Origin: Palaemon carinicauda
Lineage: Eukaryota; Arthropoda; Malacostraca; Decapoda; Palaemonidae
NCBI RefSeq assembly: GCF_036898095.1
Contig: NC_090751.1
Location: 81,874,074 to 81,938,073, forward strand
DNA: 64,000 nucleotides
Direction of reading: 5' to 3'
The notes under the pieces were generated by a model. The model did no database searches. It was not told the DNA's origin and saw nothing but the letters and a program-made list of their open reading frames with translations. The position numbers and the translations under genes are program-made. Shown here in pieces: positions 22,196 to 32,189 of this stretch. Position 1 is the first letter of the stretch; each line of letters starts with the position of its first letter.

Positions 22196-22378
22196 AAACT
22201 TACTGGAGATCGAGACCTGAGCAAGCATGCTCTCTGACCCCGGGTCGTCTCTGGGCGCGTATCATTCCGCCAGAGGTTACCCTGCATTGAAAACGGGAGT
22301 AGGGTAAACTACACAAAATTCTGGTCGGTTGGGAGGAGATCCCAGATACTCCTAAGAAAGTAATTCGAGGTAAGTACT
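22196..22378. repeat. Right ITR of copy B
   Basis: Inverted complement of 16293-16475. It is followed by about 40 bases of right-end-specific AT-rich DNA reaching the GTT at 22418-22420. Confidence 0.95.
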
Positions 22379-22420
22379 GTTAGGAAAAATACAAATTACT
22401 TAAAATTTGTGATTTTTGTT

Positions 22421-24423
22421 CAGTGAGGGAGTGGATAAGTCTCCTGTGAACCCTCTCTTCACTGGAACAATTTGTGTGTCTGGGGAAACTAAATTTACGA
22501 CCCCTTCAGTTCCATCTCAATTGCTATTGGAACAAAGAGGACAGCTTCAACAAGAAGAGCATTCCTCTTACGGAACCAATAAAAGAGTGTATTCGTTGGT
22601 GGAACAACATAAACAGGTTCCAGGAAGGTCTCTCTTTGGAACAAAAGAGCCCAGACCTTGTGTTGTTTTCCAACGCCTCGGACTCGGGGTGGGGAACAAC
22701 ACTAGGAAAGTCAGAGATTTCGGGTCTGTGGACAAAACAACAGCAAAGTCTCCACATCAATCAAAAGGAGCTGTTAGCAATCCTGTTGGCTCTCAAGGGA
22801 TTCGAGAAGCTAGTACTAGACAAAGTAATACAAATCAATGCAGACCGTACCACAGCTTTGGCCTACATAGCGAAACAAGGGGGAACGCATTCGAGGCCAC
22901 TTTACGAGATAGCAAGAACTCTTCTCGTTTGGGGACATCAAAGAAAGATATCCCTGTTGACAAGATTCATTCAAGGGGAAAAGAATGTGAGGGCAGACAG
23001 CCTCAGCAGGAGGAATCAAGTTCTCCCCACAGAGTGGACACTGCATCTAGACGTATGCAAGAAACTTTGGCGGATTTGGGGCCGCCCTCTCATAGATCTA
23101 TTTGCAACTTCAAAAACCAGAAGACTAGAGAATTATTGCACCCCAGTTCCGGATCTCGAAGCGTCACACATAGACGTGTTCCTGATGGACTGGTCACACC
23201 TAGATGTGTACGCTTTCCCTCCATTCAAAGTGCTGTACAAAGTATGACAAAAGTTTGTGTCCCACGAGGGAACCAGATTGACGTTAATAGCCCCCTTCTG
23301 GCAGACAACCCCACTTGGCAAGAAACCATCTAAACCTCCAAGCTCTATGTCTGACTGCATTCAGACTATCAAAAAACTTGCAAGATCTAGAGGATTTTCG
23401 AAGGAAGCAGACAAGGCTATTGCTAGAGCAAGAAGAACTTCCACTATCAGGGTGTACCAATCCAAGTGGGAAGTTTTTAGAGCATGGTGTAAAGCTAACT
23501 CAGTTTCTTCATCCAATACCTCTGTAGCTCAAATTGCCGATTTCTTTTTAGAGCTTAGAAGAAGGCACAATTTCTCCTCCTCAACCATTAAAGGGTACAG
23601 GAGTATGTTAACAGCGGTCTTCAGGCATAGACATTTAGACCTCTCGAATAACAAGGACCTTCAGGATCTCCTTAGATCCTTTGAAACCTCTAAAAAACGT
23701 CAACAGGATTCACCAGCCTGGAATTTAGACGTGGTTTTAAAATTTCTTATGAGTGACAGATTTGAACCTTTGAACTCTGCTTCTTTTAAAGATCTGACTT
23801 TAAAGACTTTATTTTTAGTAAGCTTTGCAACAGCTAAAAGGGTCAGTGAAGTTCATGCTTTTAGCAAAAACATTGGCTTTAGAAACGGCAAAGCTATATG
23901 CTCCCTGCAGCTTGAATTTCTAGCCAAGAACGAACGTCCTTCTCACCCATGGCCAAAATCTTTCGAAATTGCTAACCCCTCTGATTTGGTGGGTGAGGAG
24001 CTGGAGAAGGTTCTTTGTCCTGTTAGAGCACTAAGGTTCTATTTAGACAGGACTAAAGGTTTAAGAGGCAATTCAGAAGCTCTTTGGTGGGCAGTCAAAA
24101 AGCCTGCTTTTCCTATATCTGAAAATGCCTTATCATATTTCATAAGACTTTTGATTAAAGAAGCTCACACACACTGTGGTGAGGCAGACCCTAAGCTCCT
24201 GAAAGTTAAGACTCATGAAGTTAGAGCAGTGGCAACTTCTGTGGCTTTTAAACAAAATCGTTCTCTGCGAAGTATGATGAATACAACGTTTTTGAGAAGT
24301 AATCTGTATTCACATCACTATTTAAAACGTGTCCAGACTCTTTATGAGGACTGCTACACTTTGGGTCCATTCGTAGCAGCGAATGCAGTAGTAGGTGAAG
24401 GATCTACCACTACACTCCCTTAA
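22421..24423 (+). pseudogene. RNase H-MT-YR part of fused pol, DIRS copy F
   Basis: Resumes the copy F pol interrupted at 16280. RNase H: LRPLQFHLNCYWN, SNASDSGWGTTL (first Asp of the family replaced by Asn), QKELLAI, NADRTTALAY, ADSLSR. MT-like: DLFATSKTRRL, VFLMDWSHLDVYAFPPF. A single TGA at 23245 interrupts the frame. After it the same frame continues straight into the YR, so RT-RH-MT-YR was one polyprotein. YR: RVYQSKWEVFRAWC, Arg in AKRVSEVHAF, His/Arg in THEVRAVATS, Tyr in HHYLKR, ending LGPFVAANAVVGEG. The recombinase half (23257-24423) is otherwise open. The copy cannot act because the RT is split and frameshifted. Confidence 0.88.
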
Positions 24424-24788
24424 TCCCTAGTACCCTTTTCCCCTCTTGGAACTTGTATATATTTTTATGATTGGAGGAAATTGTTAGACAATCTTCCGCA
24501 ATCTTTGACTTAGTCAGGTAGTCATTTGTTCCTTGAGAGCGCCCGGAACAAGGGTATTAGTTGAGGTCCTGTCAGCATAGAGGTTATTCACCGTTTGACA
24601 GCTCCTAGAGTTCTTCAGCCCCCTGGGTGGATCGCTGGTTCTCAAAGGACAGCAGACTTATTAATGCAGAGAACCATTAAAGTCAGCTTCCTTAATAGGT
24701 ACGAACCCTTAAGCTAGTTTTGTTTTAAACTCTCTAGTGAAATTCCATTAATGTTGCTGTCTCTGACCTGCCACCAAGGGTGTCAATC
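24424..24788 (+). other. 3' untranslated region of copy F
   Basis: Noncoding DNA between the YR stop and the ICR. The equivalent stretch in copy E has a similar pattern, including a block about tenfold T-rich right after the stop and an AGCTCCTAG block. No gene is seen. Confidence 0.7.
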
Positions 24789-24889
24789 AGCTATTATTAT
24801 ATAACCAGCGGGTAAGTTTAAATGTTTAAAAATGATATTTTCATAATAAAATTAATTTTTGAGCGTACTTACCCGCTAGTTATATAACT
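24789..24889. repeat. ICR of copy F
   Basis: Reverse complement of the left end (GCTATTATTATATAACCAGC then GGGTAAGTTT) joined to the reverse complement of the right end (GATATTTTCATAATAAAAT and onward). Confidence 0.88.
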
Positions 24890-24929
24890 TAAAATCCCAC
24901 CCTCCTCCCCTCTAGAGACCTATGGGCAT

Positions 24930-25074
24930 GGAAAATCTGATACTAGGAGGGATAGTTTGACCTAGCTCCGTGGTGGCGCTTTTGTATACCTGGCATATCT
25001 ATGCGATTGCTGCGAGTTTTGAATTTCTGCCGGACAGAAGAATAAAGCTATTATTATATAACCAGTGGGTAAGT
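24930..25074. repeat. Right ITR of copy F
   Basis: Inverted complement of 10257-10398, showing that the two ends nearly 15 kb apart belong to one element. Confidence 0.88.
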
Positions 25075-26049
25075 ACAGTATGTTCAAAAATTTATTTTAT
25101 TATGAAAATATCAATTTACAAAGGAAATAATGACTGTCATTTATTTCTGGCTTATCATTTTAATATCAAACAAAAATATGAATTAGATAAAAAATGATAA
25201 TTATACTATCACCCCAAACTTTCTCTTTGCCACAAGCAAAATAGTTTTTTATTTGTGTCGTGTTTTTTTCTAATTTAGATTTAGATTTTTCAGTGGCTTA
25301 CAGAATATGTTTCAGAGCATGTATAAGTTAAAATATTACTTCAATATCTTGTAATGATGGAAAACAAGGCATTTTTGCGCTATATTTTCTTAACTTTTTA
25401 TCCGTGAATTTTGTCTAATTGATTTAAATTTTACAATGGCTTATAGGATATGTTTTAGAGTGTGAATAACAATATTACACATCATGCTCACTCATCAGCT
25501 AAGATAGTGATCAACCTATTTAGTTTTAGCTTATTTAACTTTCTTATTCTCAAAAGTTTGACTTGCCTTCCTGGTTGTTTGAACTAACCTAACCTCATTA
25601 GTCTGGTCTAGTTATTAAGTGTTCCTTCAATTAGGGGTTTGAATGTTCACTGCGCCTTACGGATTCGAGTTCCTCTTGAAGTCTCAATTTCTTAATCTAC
25701 TTTATTCCTTCTGCGACTTACAAACATTCGACTTAAACATTTAGAGATACAAACACAAATCCAAATTAAATAAAAAAGATACAATAAGGAAATACAGTAC
25801 TCTAATAAAACAATATTATATGATTTAAGACAGTAAGCAAAACAACATTTTTAATAACCTGATATCTGTTTCTTATGAAACCTGACTATTTGTTGACTTT
25901 TAGATAGAAATCATAGGCATGGAATTCAGGTTAGGCCTACCATAGGTCAAAATTTAACCAAATTGAACTAATAAACTATTAGACTTACAAACAGCTTCTG
26001 GGAACCAATTAAATTTGTAAGTGGAGGACCTTCTGTACGTCAATATTGA

Positions 26050-26710
26050 GTTGAGTAGCTGGATTCTTGTATCCCACCTCTGGCTAAAGTAAGCGAGTTT
26101 AAACAATATTGTTTTATTTTAGGAAATGGTGTTTCATATTGTTGAAGAGCTTTAAAAATATTTGCTGTACAGTAGCTGATATTTCAGCTCAATTGGTAGG
26201 TTGTATCCCGTGATCACTACGGGTGATATTGCGTCTTTGTTCTCTTACAAGCTCGGCCTCTAGTTCACCACTGGTTTACTTTAATGTGGTAATTTTTTTC
26301 TCTCAGTTTGTTAGTACCTTTACGAGTCTAGCTGTAAAAATTTTGGATTTTCTGTATTTGCATTTCTGCTATTTTAGTCACTCTATATGACATGTACAGT
26401 AGATTTTGCGGTAGAAGACCAAGTTTGGTATCTGAATCTGCATATCCTACCTCACACTAAAGCAAGCATTTATAAAACTATAAATCAATTTCGGAAATGT
26501 TGTTTCATATCGTAAATACTCTTCAAGATTTTTTGTTATTCGTGTGGTATCAGCACAACTGGTAGGTTACGTCTCTTGTTCACTCCAGATAATATTGCAT
26601 TTTTGTTCACTTATAATCTAGGCCTTTAGTTCATCACAGGTTTAGTTTAGTTTGGTAATTTTTCTTTCACTCAGGTTTTTATTGCCATTTCAAATAGGGC
26701 TGTAGAAAAA
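26050..26710 (+). repeat. Diverged direct duplication of about 290 bp
   Basis: Segments 26050-26340 and 26420-26710 share a series of blocks in the same order: a TATCC(C/T)ACCTC start, GTTTCATAT, a CAATTGGTAGG or CAACTGGTAGG block, GATATTGC or AATATTGC, GGCC(T)TAGTTCA and a CTCAG-TT end. They look like two old tandem copies. The GCTCAATTGGTAGG block resembles a tRNA A box, so a SINE origin is possible. Confidence 0.55.
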
Positions 26711-27384
26711 CTTATGTTATAATGAATTGTCTGTACAGTATTTAGTTAAGAATTATAATTAATAATGATAAAAGGTTGATTTTATAATTAAGGGGATGAA
26801 TATCCCTTGGGAGGTACCGTTACAGTGACGTCTATATTTGCCGTTACATATGTTGACCTTTCGGCTATTAGCCTCAGCAGAAGCCCAACACTAACACTCC
26901 AGTTGTAAGCAGGATCAAAGTGGGCTTAGTGCAATAGAAATCTTACAATAAACTAACTTATCACAGCTTTAAGGTATTATATGATGTGATTTTCATCAAA
27001 TTATCTAACAGCTACTTTTTAACTATAAAGCAAATAACTCTCAACTCAGAATTCAACTTAGTACTATATTCAGAGTAGTATGTCAGGCCTAAGCTACCCA
27101 GTTTCACTTCTAACCTAAATTCTCAAGTAGTAATTAGCAGGTCATCTATACCAATCGGTAAAAGCTAGCGTTCTGTTGGCTAAACACACAAGTGAGTTAC
27201 ATGCGTTGTTGATTGAGGTAGGCTCTGGAAAATCTGAGATGATCTTGTCTCTCTTACTTTCCTTCAGACCATTACTGTATCGGTAATGTCATTTGGCTTT
27301 CAAAATTCCTATCTTAGTGTAAATACATTACTTATTTGGAAATGAAAGTTCATCAGTATGAAAAAAATAGCCTCTAATAGTTCG

Positions 27385-27500
27385 GTTATTATTATTACTT
27401 ACTATCCAAGCTGCAGCTGTAGTAGGAAGGACAGAAATTTAAAAGCCCTCATGTCCCCAACAGGAAAAGAAGCCTTGTGGGAAAAGGAAAGGAAGAAATT
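27385..27500 (-). mobile_element. LINE 3' tail relic, minus strand
   Basis: A diverged copy of the tail at 14012-14215. It has the ATTATTATTACTTACTATCC start, a CCAAGCTGCAGCTGTAGTAG block in place of CCAAGCTACAACCCTAGTTG, and a GGAAAAGGAAAGGAAGAAAT end. Confidence 0.55.
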
Positions 27501-27745
27501 ATGATTGCAGTATAAAATAACAGTACAGCATACTGTAAAGATAAATGTTAATCTTAAAAACACAAATACTGCACAGTAATATATAAAATTGGAGACAAGA
27601 CTTATCTTGAATATGTTTCATGTATAAAAATTTATAATCTTTTATCTCAAGGATACTTTGGTCTACATATTGCCGCTGGTAAAAATGATATTTTGTTCTT
27701 AAATAGATAAAAATTCCATGGAATTATTACTATTTTCCATTTCAG

Positions 27746-27846
27746 GGAATCTTCCGTGTACCTGAACAAGATGTATTAATAAAGAGAATTCCTGATATGC
27801 AGAAGGCAGTTTCGAACACGCTACGAAACATTCAAGTAACTCATAG
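27746..27846 (+). CDS. Putative exon of unrecognised host gene (exon i)
   Basis: A 101-nt segment bounded by a pyrimidine-rich acceptor ending TTTCAG at 27745 and a GTACAG donor at 27847. Only one frame is open, encoding a peptide that starts GIFRVPEQDVLIKRIP and ends TLRNIQVTH plus a split arginine codon (phase 2). The next candidate exon at 30748 has the complementary phase and is also open in the joined frame. The peptide is not repeat-derived as far as I can see. I do not recognise the protein. Intron boundaries and strand are inferred from sequence only. Confidence 0.5.
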
Positions 27847-28199
27847 GTACAGTTATCAGTTTTTGTAAAGATTATTTTTTTAATTGAGGCAGTGTAATGC
27901 CTATGATTGGCCTGTCATCTACTATTCAACCTCAAATCCTGGCCTAATATATCCATATTATATAGTAAGATACTTTACAGATAAGCATTTCTGAATTCAG
28001 GCAAAGAAATATTTATCCTGAAAATCTGTGCCTACTGGTGTATACTGTACTTTTCTTAAACCTTCCTGTGTAATGTATCAATTGGTCACTTGAAGAATGA
28101 TCCTTCACATATGTTATAGTGGTTTATCACAATTTTTTTCAATAACTTCAGATATAAGACTCGAATCACTTAGATGTTATATGTATTAATAAAATGCAG

Positions 28200-28540
28200 G
28201 ATTATAAACTTTTTCTGGCTACCATCACACTCGGTCATTTAATGGTCTAAAGGTCGCTTATGCCCTAGCAGGACAATGGTCCAGAGACTGACCATATATA
28301 CTTATGATCAGCGCCCAAGCTTCATCTCCATGCAAGCTAGGACCAGGAAGGGCCAGGCAATGGATGCTGATGACTTAGCAGGTATACCTATAGGCTCCCA
28401 CAAACCCCCATCCATAGCTCACAAGGATGGTGAGGTTGCAGACACTATTGAGAAACTATCGAGCTGAGCCGGGCCCAAATTTTAGTCTAGCAGATTGCGA
28501 GGCAGGGATGTTTCCAATTGGCTACCACAACCCTGTGCAC
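28200..28540 (-). mobile_element. tRNA-derived SINE, degenerate
   Basis: On the minus strand the segment starts with a tRNA-like head: GTGGTAGCCAATTGGAAAC recalls an A box (TGGCnnAGTGG type), and about 40 bases later a GGGCCCGGCTC stretch stands where a B box (GGTTCGAnTCC) would be. The body (GATGGTGAGGTTGCAGACAC read on the plus strand) follows. Both promoter boxes are mutated. The call rests on the layout and on resemblance to known arthropod SINE heads. Confidence 0.5.
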
Positions 28541-29344
28541 TGAAAGAGGCATTATCTTACCATGGAGTATGCCATAAAGAATTTTCACAGGGTTGTTATT
28601 GTGTCATTTACAGTCATGTTGATAATCATTGTAAGTAAAATTAAGATGAAAAATCTTTTGGAAGGCTCTGGTTGGTATTGTCCAGAAAGTATTGTAAATT
28701 ACATGACCAGCTCTTTCATAAGAGCACAGTGATAAGAATGGATTACATAAGTTTTAACATAATGTGTATGAAATGATTGGTCAACCTTTCTCTTTTTATG
28801 ACTGCTTGGTTGCTTTGAATGTGTTCCACAAACTAGGATAGTGTCCCTCTCCTGGGGACCCAAGAAGATACCTCGGTTATCTAAGTGCTAAAAAATTTAC
28901 CTTGTATATAAAGCATTCATTAGGACTTTGTCATCAAATCAGCGGCCTCTTTAAACTTTTTAAAAGGACATGTATTTTTTTTTAAAAAGATGTACTTTTA
29001 TTTTAAAGCCAACAATGTATTTTAGGTGATTATTGGAATTATTTTGACACTTTTGTTCTCAATCACTCAGTGATCATAGTAAACTACCGTAGGATGATAA
29101 TAGCAATAATATGCAGTGTACATGTCCATAATACTTTTTTTTATTAGTTCAGTAGAATTGAAAATTTAATTTTCTAGAAAAAACAACAGGATTCCAAAAC
29201 AATAAGCAATGCCAGTTAAAGCATTATATACAGTACAGTATAATGAGATCTATTCACAAAAACAATCTCATCTGTTGCTGTTAAAACATTGGTGAATGTC
29301 ATAAACAATTTTTTAATATTAGAATTGAAAATTCATGTTTATAC

Positions 29345-30168
29345 TCGGAAGAGAAGCTAGGCCAATTAGTGACAGAATTTTCGAAGGGTATGTGAGAGAA
29401 GGAAATTGAGAGTTAATGTAGGTAAGAGTAAGGTTATGAGATGTACGAGAAGGGAAGGTGGTGCGAGGTTGAATGTCATATTGAATGGAGAGTTACTTGA
29501 GGAGGTGGATCAGTTTAAGTACTTGGGGTCTGTTGTTTCAGCAAATAGTGGAGTGGAAGCAGATGTACATCAGAGTGAATGAAGGATACAAAGTGTTAAG
29601 GGCAGTGAAAGGAGTGGTAAAGAATAGAGGGTTAGGCATAGGTGTAAAGAGAGTTCTGTATGAGAAAGTGATTGTACCAACTGTGATGTATGGATTGGAG
29701 TTGTGGGGAATGAAAGTGACACAGAGACGGAAGTTGAATGTTTGAGATGAAGTGTCTGAGGAGTATGGCTGGTGTATCTCGAGTAGATAGGGTTAGGAAC
29801 GAAGTAGTGAGGGTGAGAACAGGTGTAAGAAATGAGTTAGCAGCTAGAGTGGATATGAATATGTTGAGGTGGTTTGGCCATGTTGAGAGAATGGGAAATG
29901 GCTGTCTGGTAAAGAAGTGATGAATGCAAGAGTTTATGGGAGAAGTACAAGAGGAAGGCCAAGGTTTGGGTGAATGGATGTAGTGAAGAAAGCTCTGGGT
30001 GATAGGAGGATAGATGTGAGAGAGGCAAGAGTGCGTGCTAGAAATAGGAATGAATGGCGAGCGATTGTGACGCAGTTCTGGTAGGCCCTCCTGCTTCGTA
30101 CGGTCACCAGGGATGACCGTGGAGGTAGCAGCAGTAGGGGATCCAGCGTTATGAAGCTTCATCTGTGG
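29345..30168 (+). mobile_element. 5'-truncated LINE, copy 1
   Basis: Homologous to the 3' part of the LINE at 31090-34260. Shared blocks include the coding stretch GARLNVILNGELLEEVDQFK and the FKYLGSVV segment. The later IVPTVMYGLELWGM and MLRWFGHVERM segments are shared too; these follow the RT domain in many non-LTR elements. The frame is broken in several places, and the RT core and endonuclease are missing. A matching 3' UTR block sits at 30540-30700, separated by about 370 bases. That gap is either an insertion or marks an independent fragment. Confidence 0.75.
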
Positions 30169-30539
30169 TGGATAACGGGTGACCACTATGGGGACATTAC
30201 TATGAATCATTTAAAGTCAGACAGTAACTTTCATAGGTTTGAAATCACACGTGGCCCCTTCTTCTTCTCCTTAATTTCTTCTCAAAAACCCACTGACTTA
30301 ATAAACATAACATTTAAAATCATCAGAGAAAATAACATTTACTGATCTCAAATAAACTAAGAATAATTAAGGATTAAATCATTAAAATATCTAGAAATAA
30401 ATACAAGAGAATGTGAGTGAAATTATTTTTGAACGTCAACTTAGAAACTACTGAAAGAAAATGGCTAACAGAAAATTACCAAAGGCATGACTAAAATAAA
30501 TGACTAATTTTGCATAACATGATATTAATATTTGACAAC

Positions 30540-30700
30540 GGGGGATGGTGGGTTTTGGCACCCTAGCAGTACCAACCCAACTCGGTTGAGTCCCTTGTCA
30601 GGCTGGGAGGAACAGAGAGAGGAAAGGTCCCCTTTTTTCATTTGTTTGATGTCGGCTACTCGCCTAAATTGGGAAAAGTGCCTTGGTATATGTATGTAGG
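30540..30700 (+). repeat. LINE 3' UTR block
   Basis: Direct repeat of 34103-34260: CCCTAGCAGTACCA, GAGTCCC(T)TGTCAGGCTGGG, GGTCCCCTTTTTTCATTT, GATGTCGGCTAC and a GTGCCTTGGTATA end. It is the terminal region of the LINE. Confidence 0.75.
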
Positions 30701-30747
30701 TATTTCTTATATTTTGTATCTTATATTTATTTCTTTTAATTTTTCAG

Positions 30748-30891
30748 AAAGTATCAGCCATTCTTTCTGGCCGAAAATTACAGTCAGCAACTGCAGCGAC
30801 TAGTTACTGCACTTGGAGACTATCATGGAAGCCGAGGATTTCCAAAGTCCTGGCCCGAGTCTTTGTCATCTCTACAGCTTGTTGTTGAATC
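30748..30891 (+). CDS. Putative exon of unrecognised host gene (exon ii)
   Basis: 144 nt between an acceptor (TTTTTCAG ending at 30747) and a GTAAGT donor at 30892. The first base completes the arginine codon split at the end of the 27746-27846 exon. The joined frame then reads KYQPFFLAENYSQQLQRLV, continues through GDYHGSRGFPKSWPE and ends in phase 2 at LQLVVES. Another frame is open until a stop near the end, but only this one continues the upstream exon. The 2.9 kb between the exons would be an intron carrying a SINE and a LINE. I do not recognise the product. Any next exon is not visible in the window. Confidence 0.55.
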
Positions 30892-31249
30892 GTAAGTTCT
30901 GTCCTACCTTACATTAAAAAGAGGGCTATTTAGTGGCAAAACAGGTATTTATATGTGTTAACTAATACTGTAGTTCATTTTACTAAAGAGAGAGATTCTG
31001 AGAATGTTTTGAAAAAGTTTTTCTTGAAAAGATTGCCATGCTAAGAAAGTTTATTGATGATTAATGGCTTACCATGTTAGTCTACTAAAGCAGTTAGATC
31101 CGCGGAGGCATAACAACAATTAGAATAGCGCCAATGTGTCCCTATGTGTCGTATGAGGCGACAAAAAGGGATGGAACGAGGGCCCTGGGAACCCCTTCTT
31201 CTGTGTTATATACTCCTGTGAGACATCGAAGAGGTGGAGCTGGGGGAGA

Positions 31250-32010
31250 GTGACTGCACCCCGCACTCTAGTTTTGGGGTGTCTCAATGTGTGGGGATGT
31301 AGTACAATAGAGAGTAAAAGATGTGAGATTGGAAGTATGTTTAGGAATAGAAGGATGGATATAATGGCTTTGTGTGAGACAAAGATAAAAGGGAAGGGTG
31401 AAGTGAATTTTGGTGAAGTGACTGGTAGAGTGTCTGGGATTGAAAGGGGAAGAGCAAGAGAGGGTGTGGCTTTATTGCTGAGTGAATGGATGACAGGTAA
31501 AGTAGTTGAATGGAAGGAGATATCATCTAGGTTAATGTGGGTAAGGGTTAGGTTGGGTAGGGAATGTTGAGCTTTTGTTAGTGCATATGGGCCAGGGTGT
31601 GAGGAAAGTGAAGGAGAGTGGAATGAGTTCTGGGTTTAATTAACTAGGTGTGTAGAAGGATTTGGTAGAAGGAATTATGTAGTTGTCATGGGTGACTTAA
31701 ATGCTAGAGTGGGCACTGGAGAGGTAGAAGGTGTCATTGGGAACTATGGCGTACCAGGTGAAAATGAGAGTGGTGAGATGCTGGTAGATATGTGTGTTGA
31801 GCAAGAGATGGTGATAAGTAGTAGCTTTTTCAAAAAGAAAGATATACAAGTATGCATGGGTAAGAGTGGCAAATGGAAGAATGGTAGAAAGGGCTTTAAT
31901 TGATTATGTGTTGATAAATAGAAGAATGTTTGGAAGATTGAAAGACGTGCATGTGTTTAGGGGTATGGCTAACGGTATGTCTGATCATTTTTTGTTGGAA
32001 GGAAAATTAG
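31250..32010 (+). pseudogene. LINE endonuclease domain (broken)
   Basis: Segments typical of apurinic-type LINE endonuclease appear in order. LVLGCLNVWG stands at the start, then DIMALCETKIKG, the catalytic VVMGDLNARVG near 31690 and YGVPGENESGEMLVDMC. ALIDYVLINRR and the MSDHFLLEGKL end with the Ser-Asp-His motif complete it near 31980. TGA at 31568 and frame changes near 31890 break the frame. The enzyme would nick target DNA to prime reverse transcription. Confidence 0.75.
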
Positions 32011-32189
32011 TTGTAGCAAAAGAGTGGGGGAATAGAGTGGGGAGATGTAAAAGGGAGCTAGTGAGGGTTGAAGAGTTAATAAAACCTGAGGTAGAAAGTG
32101 ATTATCATGAAAGATTGAAAATGGCATATGACAGAGTGAAAGTGAGAGAAACTGGTAATTTAGAGGAGGAGTGGAAGTTAGTAAGAGAA

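Larger units (their letters stand above)
16281..22420 (+). mobile_element. DIRS-like retrotransposon, family 3, copy B (complete ends, nested in F)
   Basis: Both sides are bounded by a GTT trinucleotide (16281-16283 and 22418-22420), and copy F pol continues across the two flanks. ITRs of about 183 bp and an ICR that is the reverse complement of the joined ends are visible. The order is gag, RT-RH-MT and YR on the plus strand. The coding DNA is markedly GC-richer than the surrounding elements. All frames have lesions, so this copy is dead, although its structure is complete. Confidence 0.92.
10246..25113 (+). mobile_element. DIRS-like retrotransposon, family 2, copy F (disrupted by nested insertions)
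   Basis: Matching ITRs at 10257-10398 and 24930-25074 and an ICR at 24789-24889 define one element nearly 15 kb apart. Its coding parts are homologous to copy E: gag remnants, an RT segment before 16280 and RNase H-MT-YR after 22420. The extra length comes from a Tigger-like transposon, two inverted LINE tails and the complete DIRS element B. Removing these leaves roughly 6.5 kb, similar to copy E (6507 bp). The outer limits are placed from the ICR junction and are uncertain by a few bases. Confidence 0.87.
25114..27745. other. Noncoding host DNA (probably intron or intergenic)
   Basis: AT-rich DNA with no credible coding frame. It holds a diverged direct duplication (26050-26710) and a LINE tail relic (27385-27500), both listed separately. 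It lies just upstream of a putative host exon, so part may be intron. Confidence 0.6.

Noticed and set aside
28455..28540. A functional tRNA gene
   Set aside because: The A and B boxes are mutated, no cloverleaf can be drawn and a SINE body follows.
29632..30210. 192-residue minus-strand frame over the LINE
   Set aside because: It is the antisense shadow of the low-complexity, purine-rich LINE coding strand.
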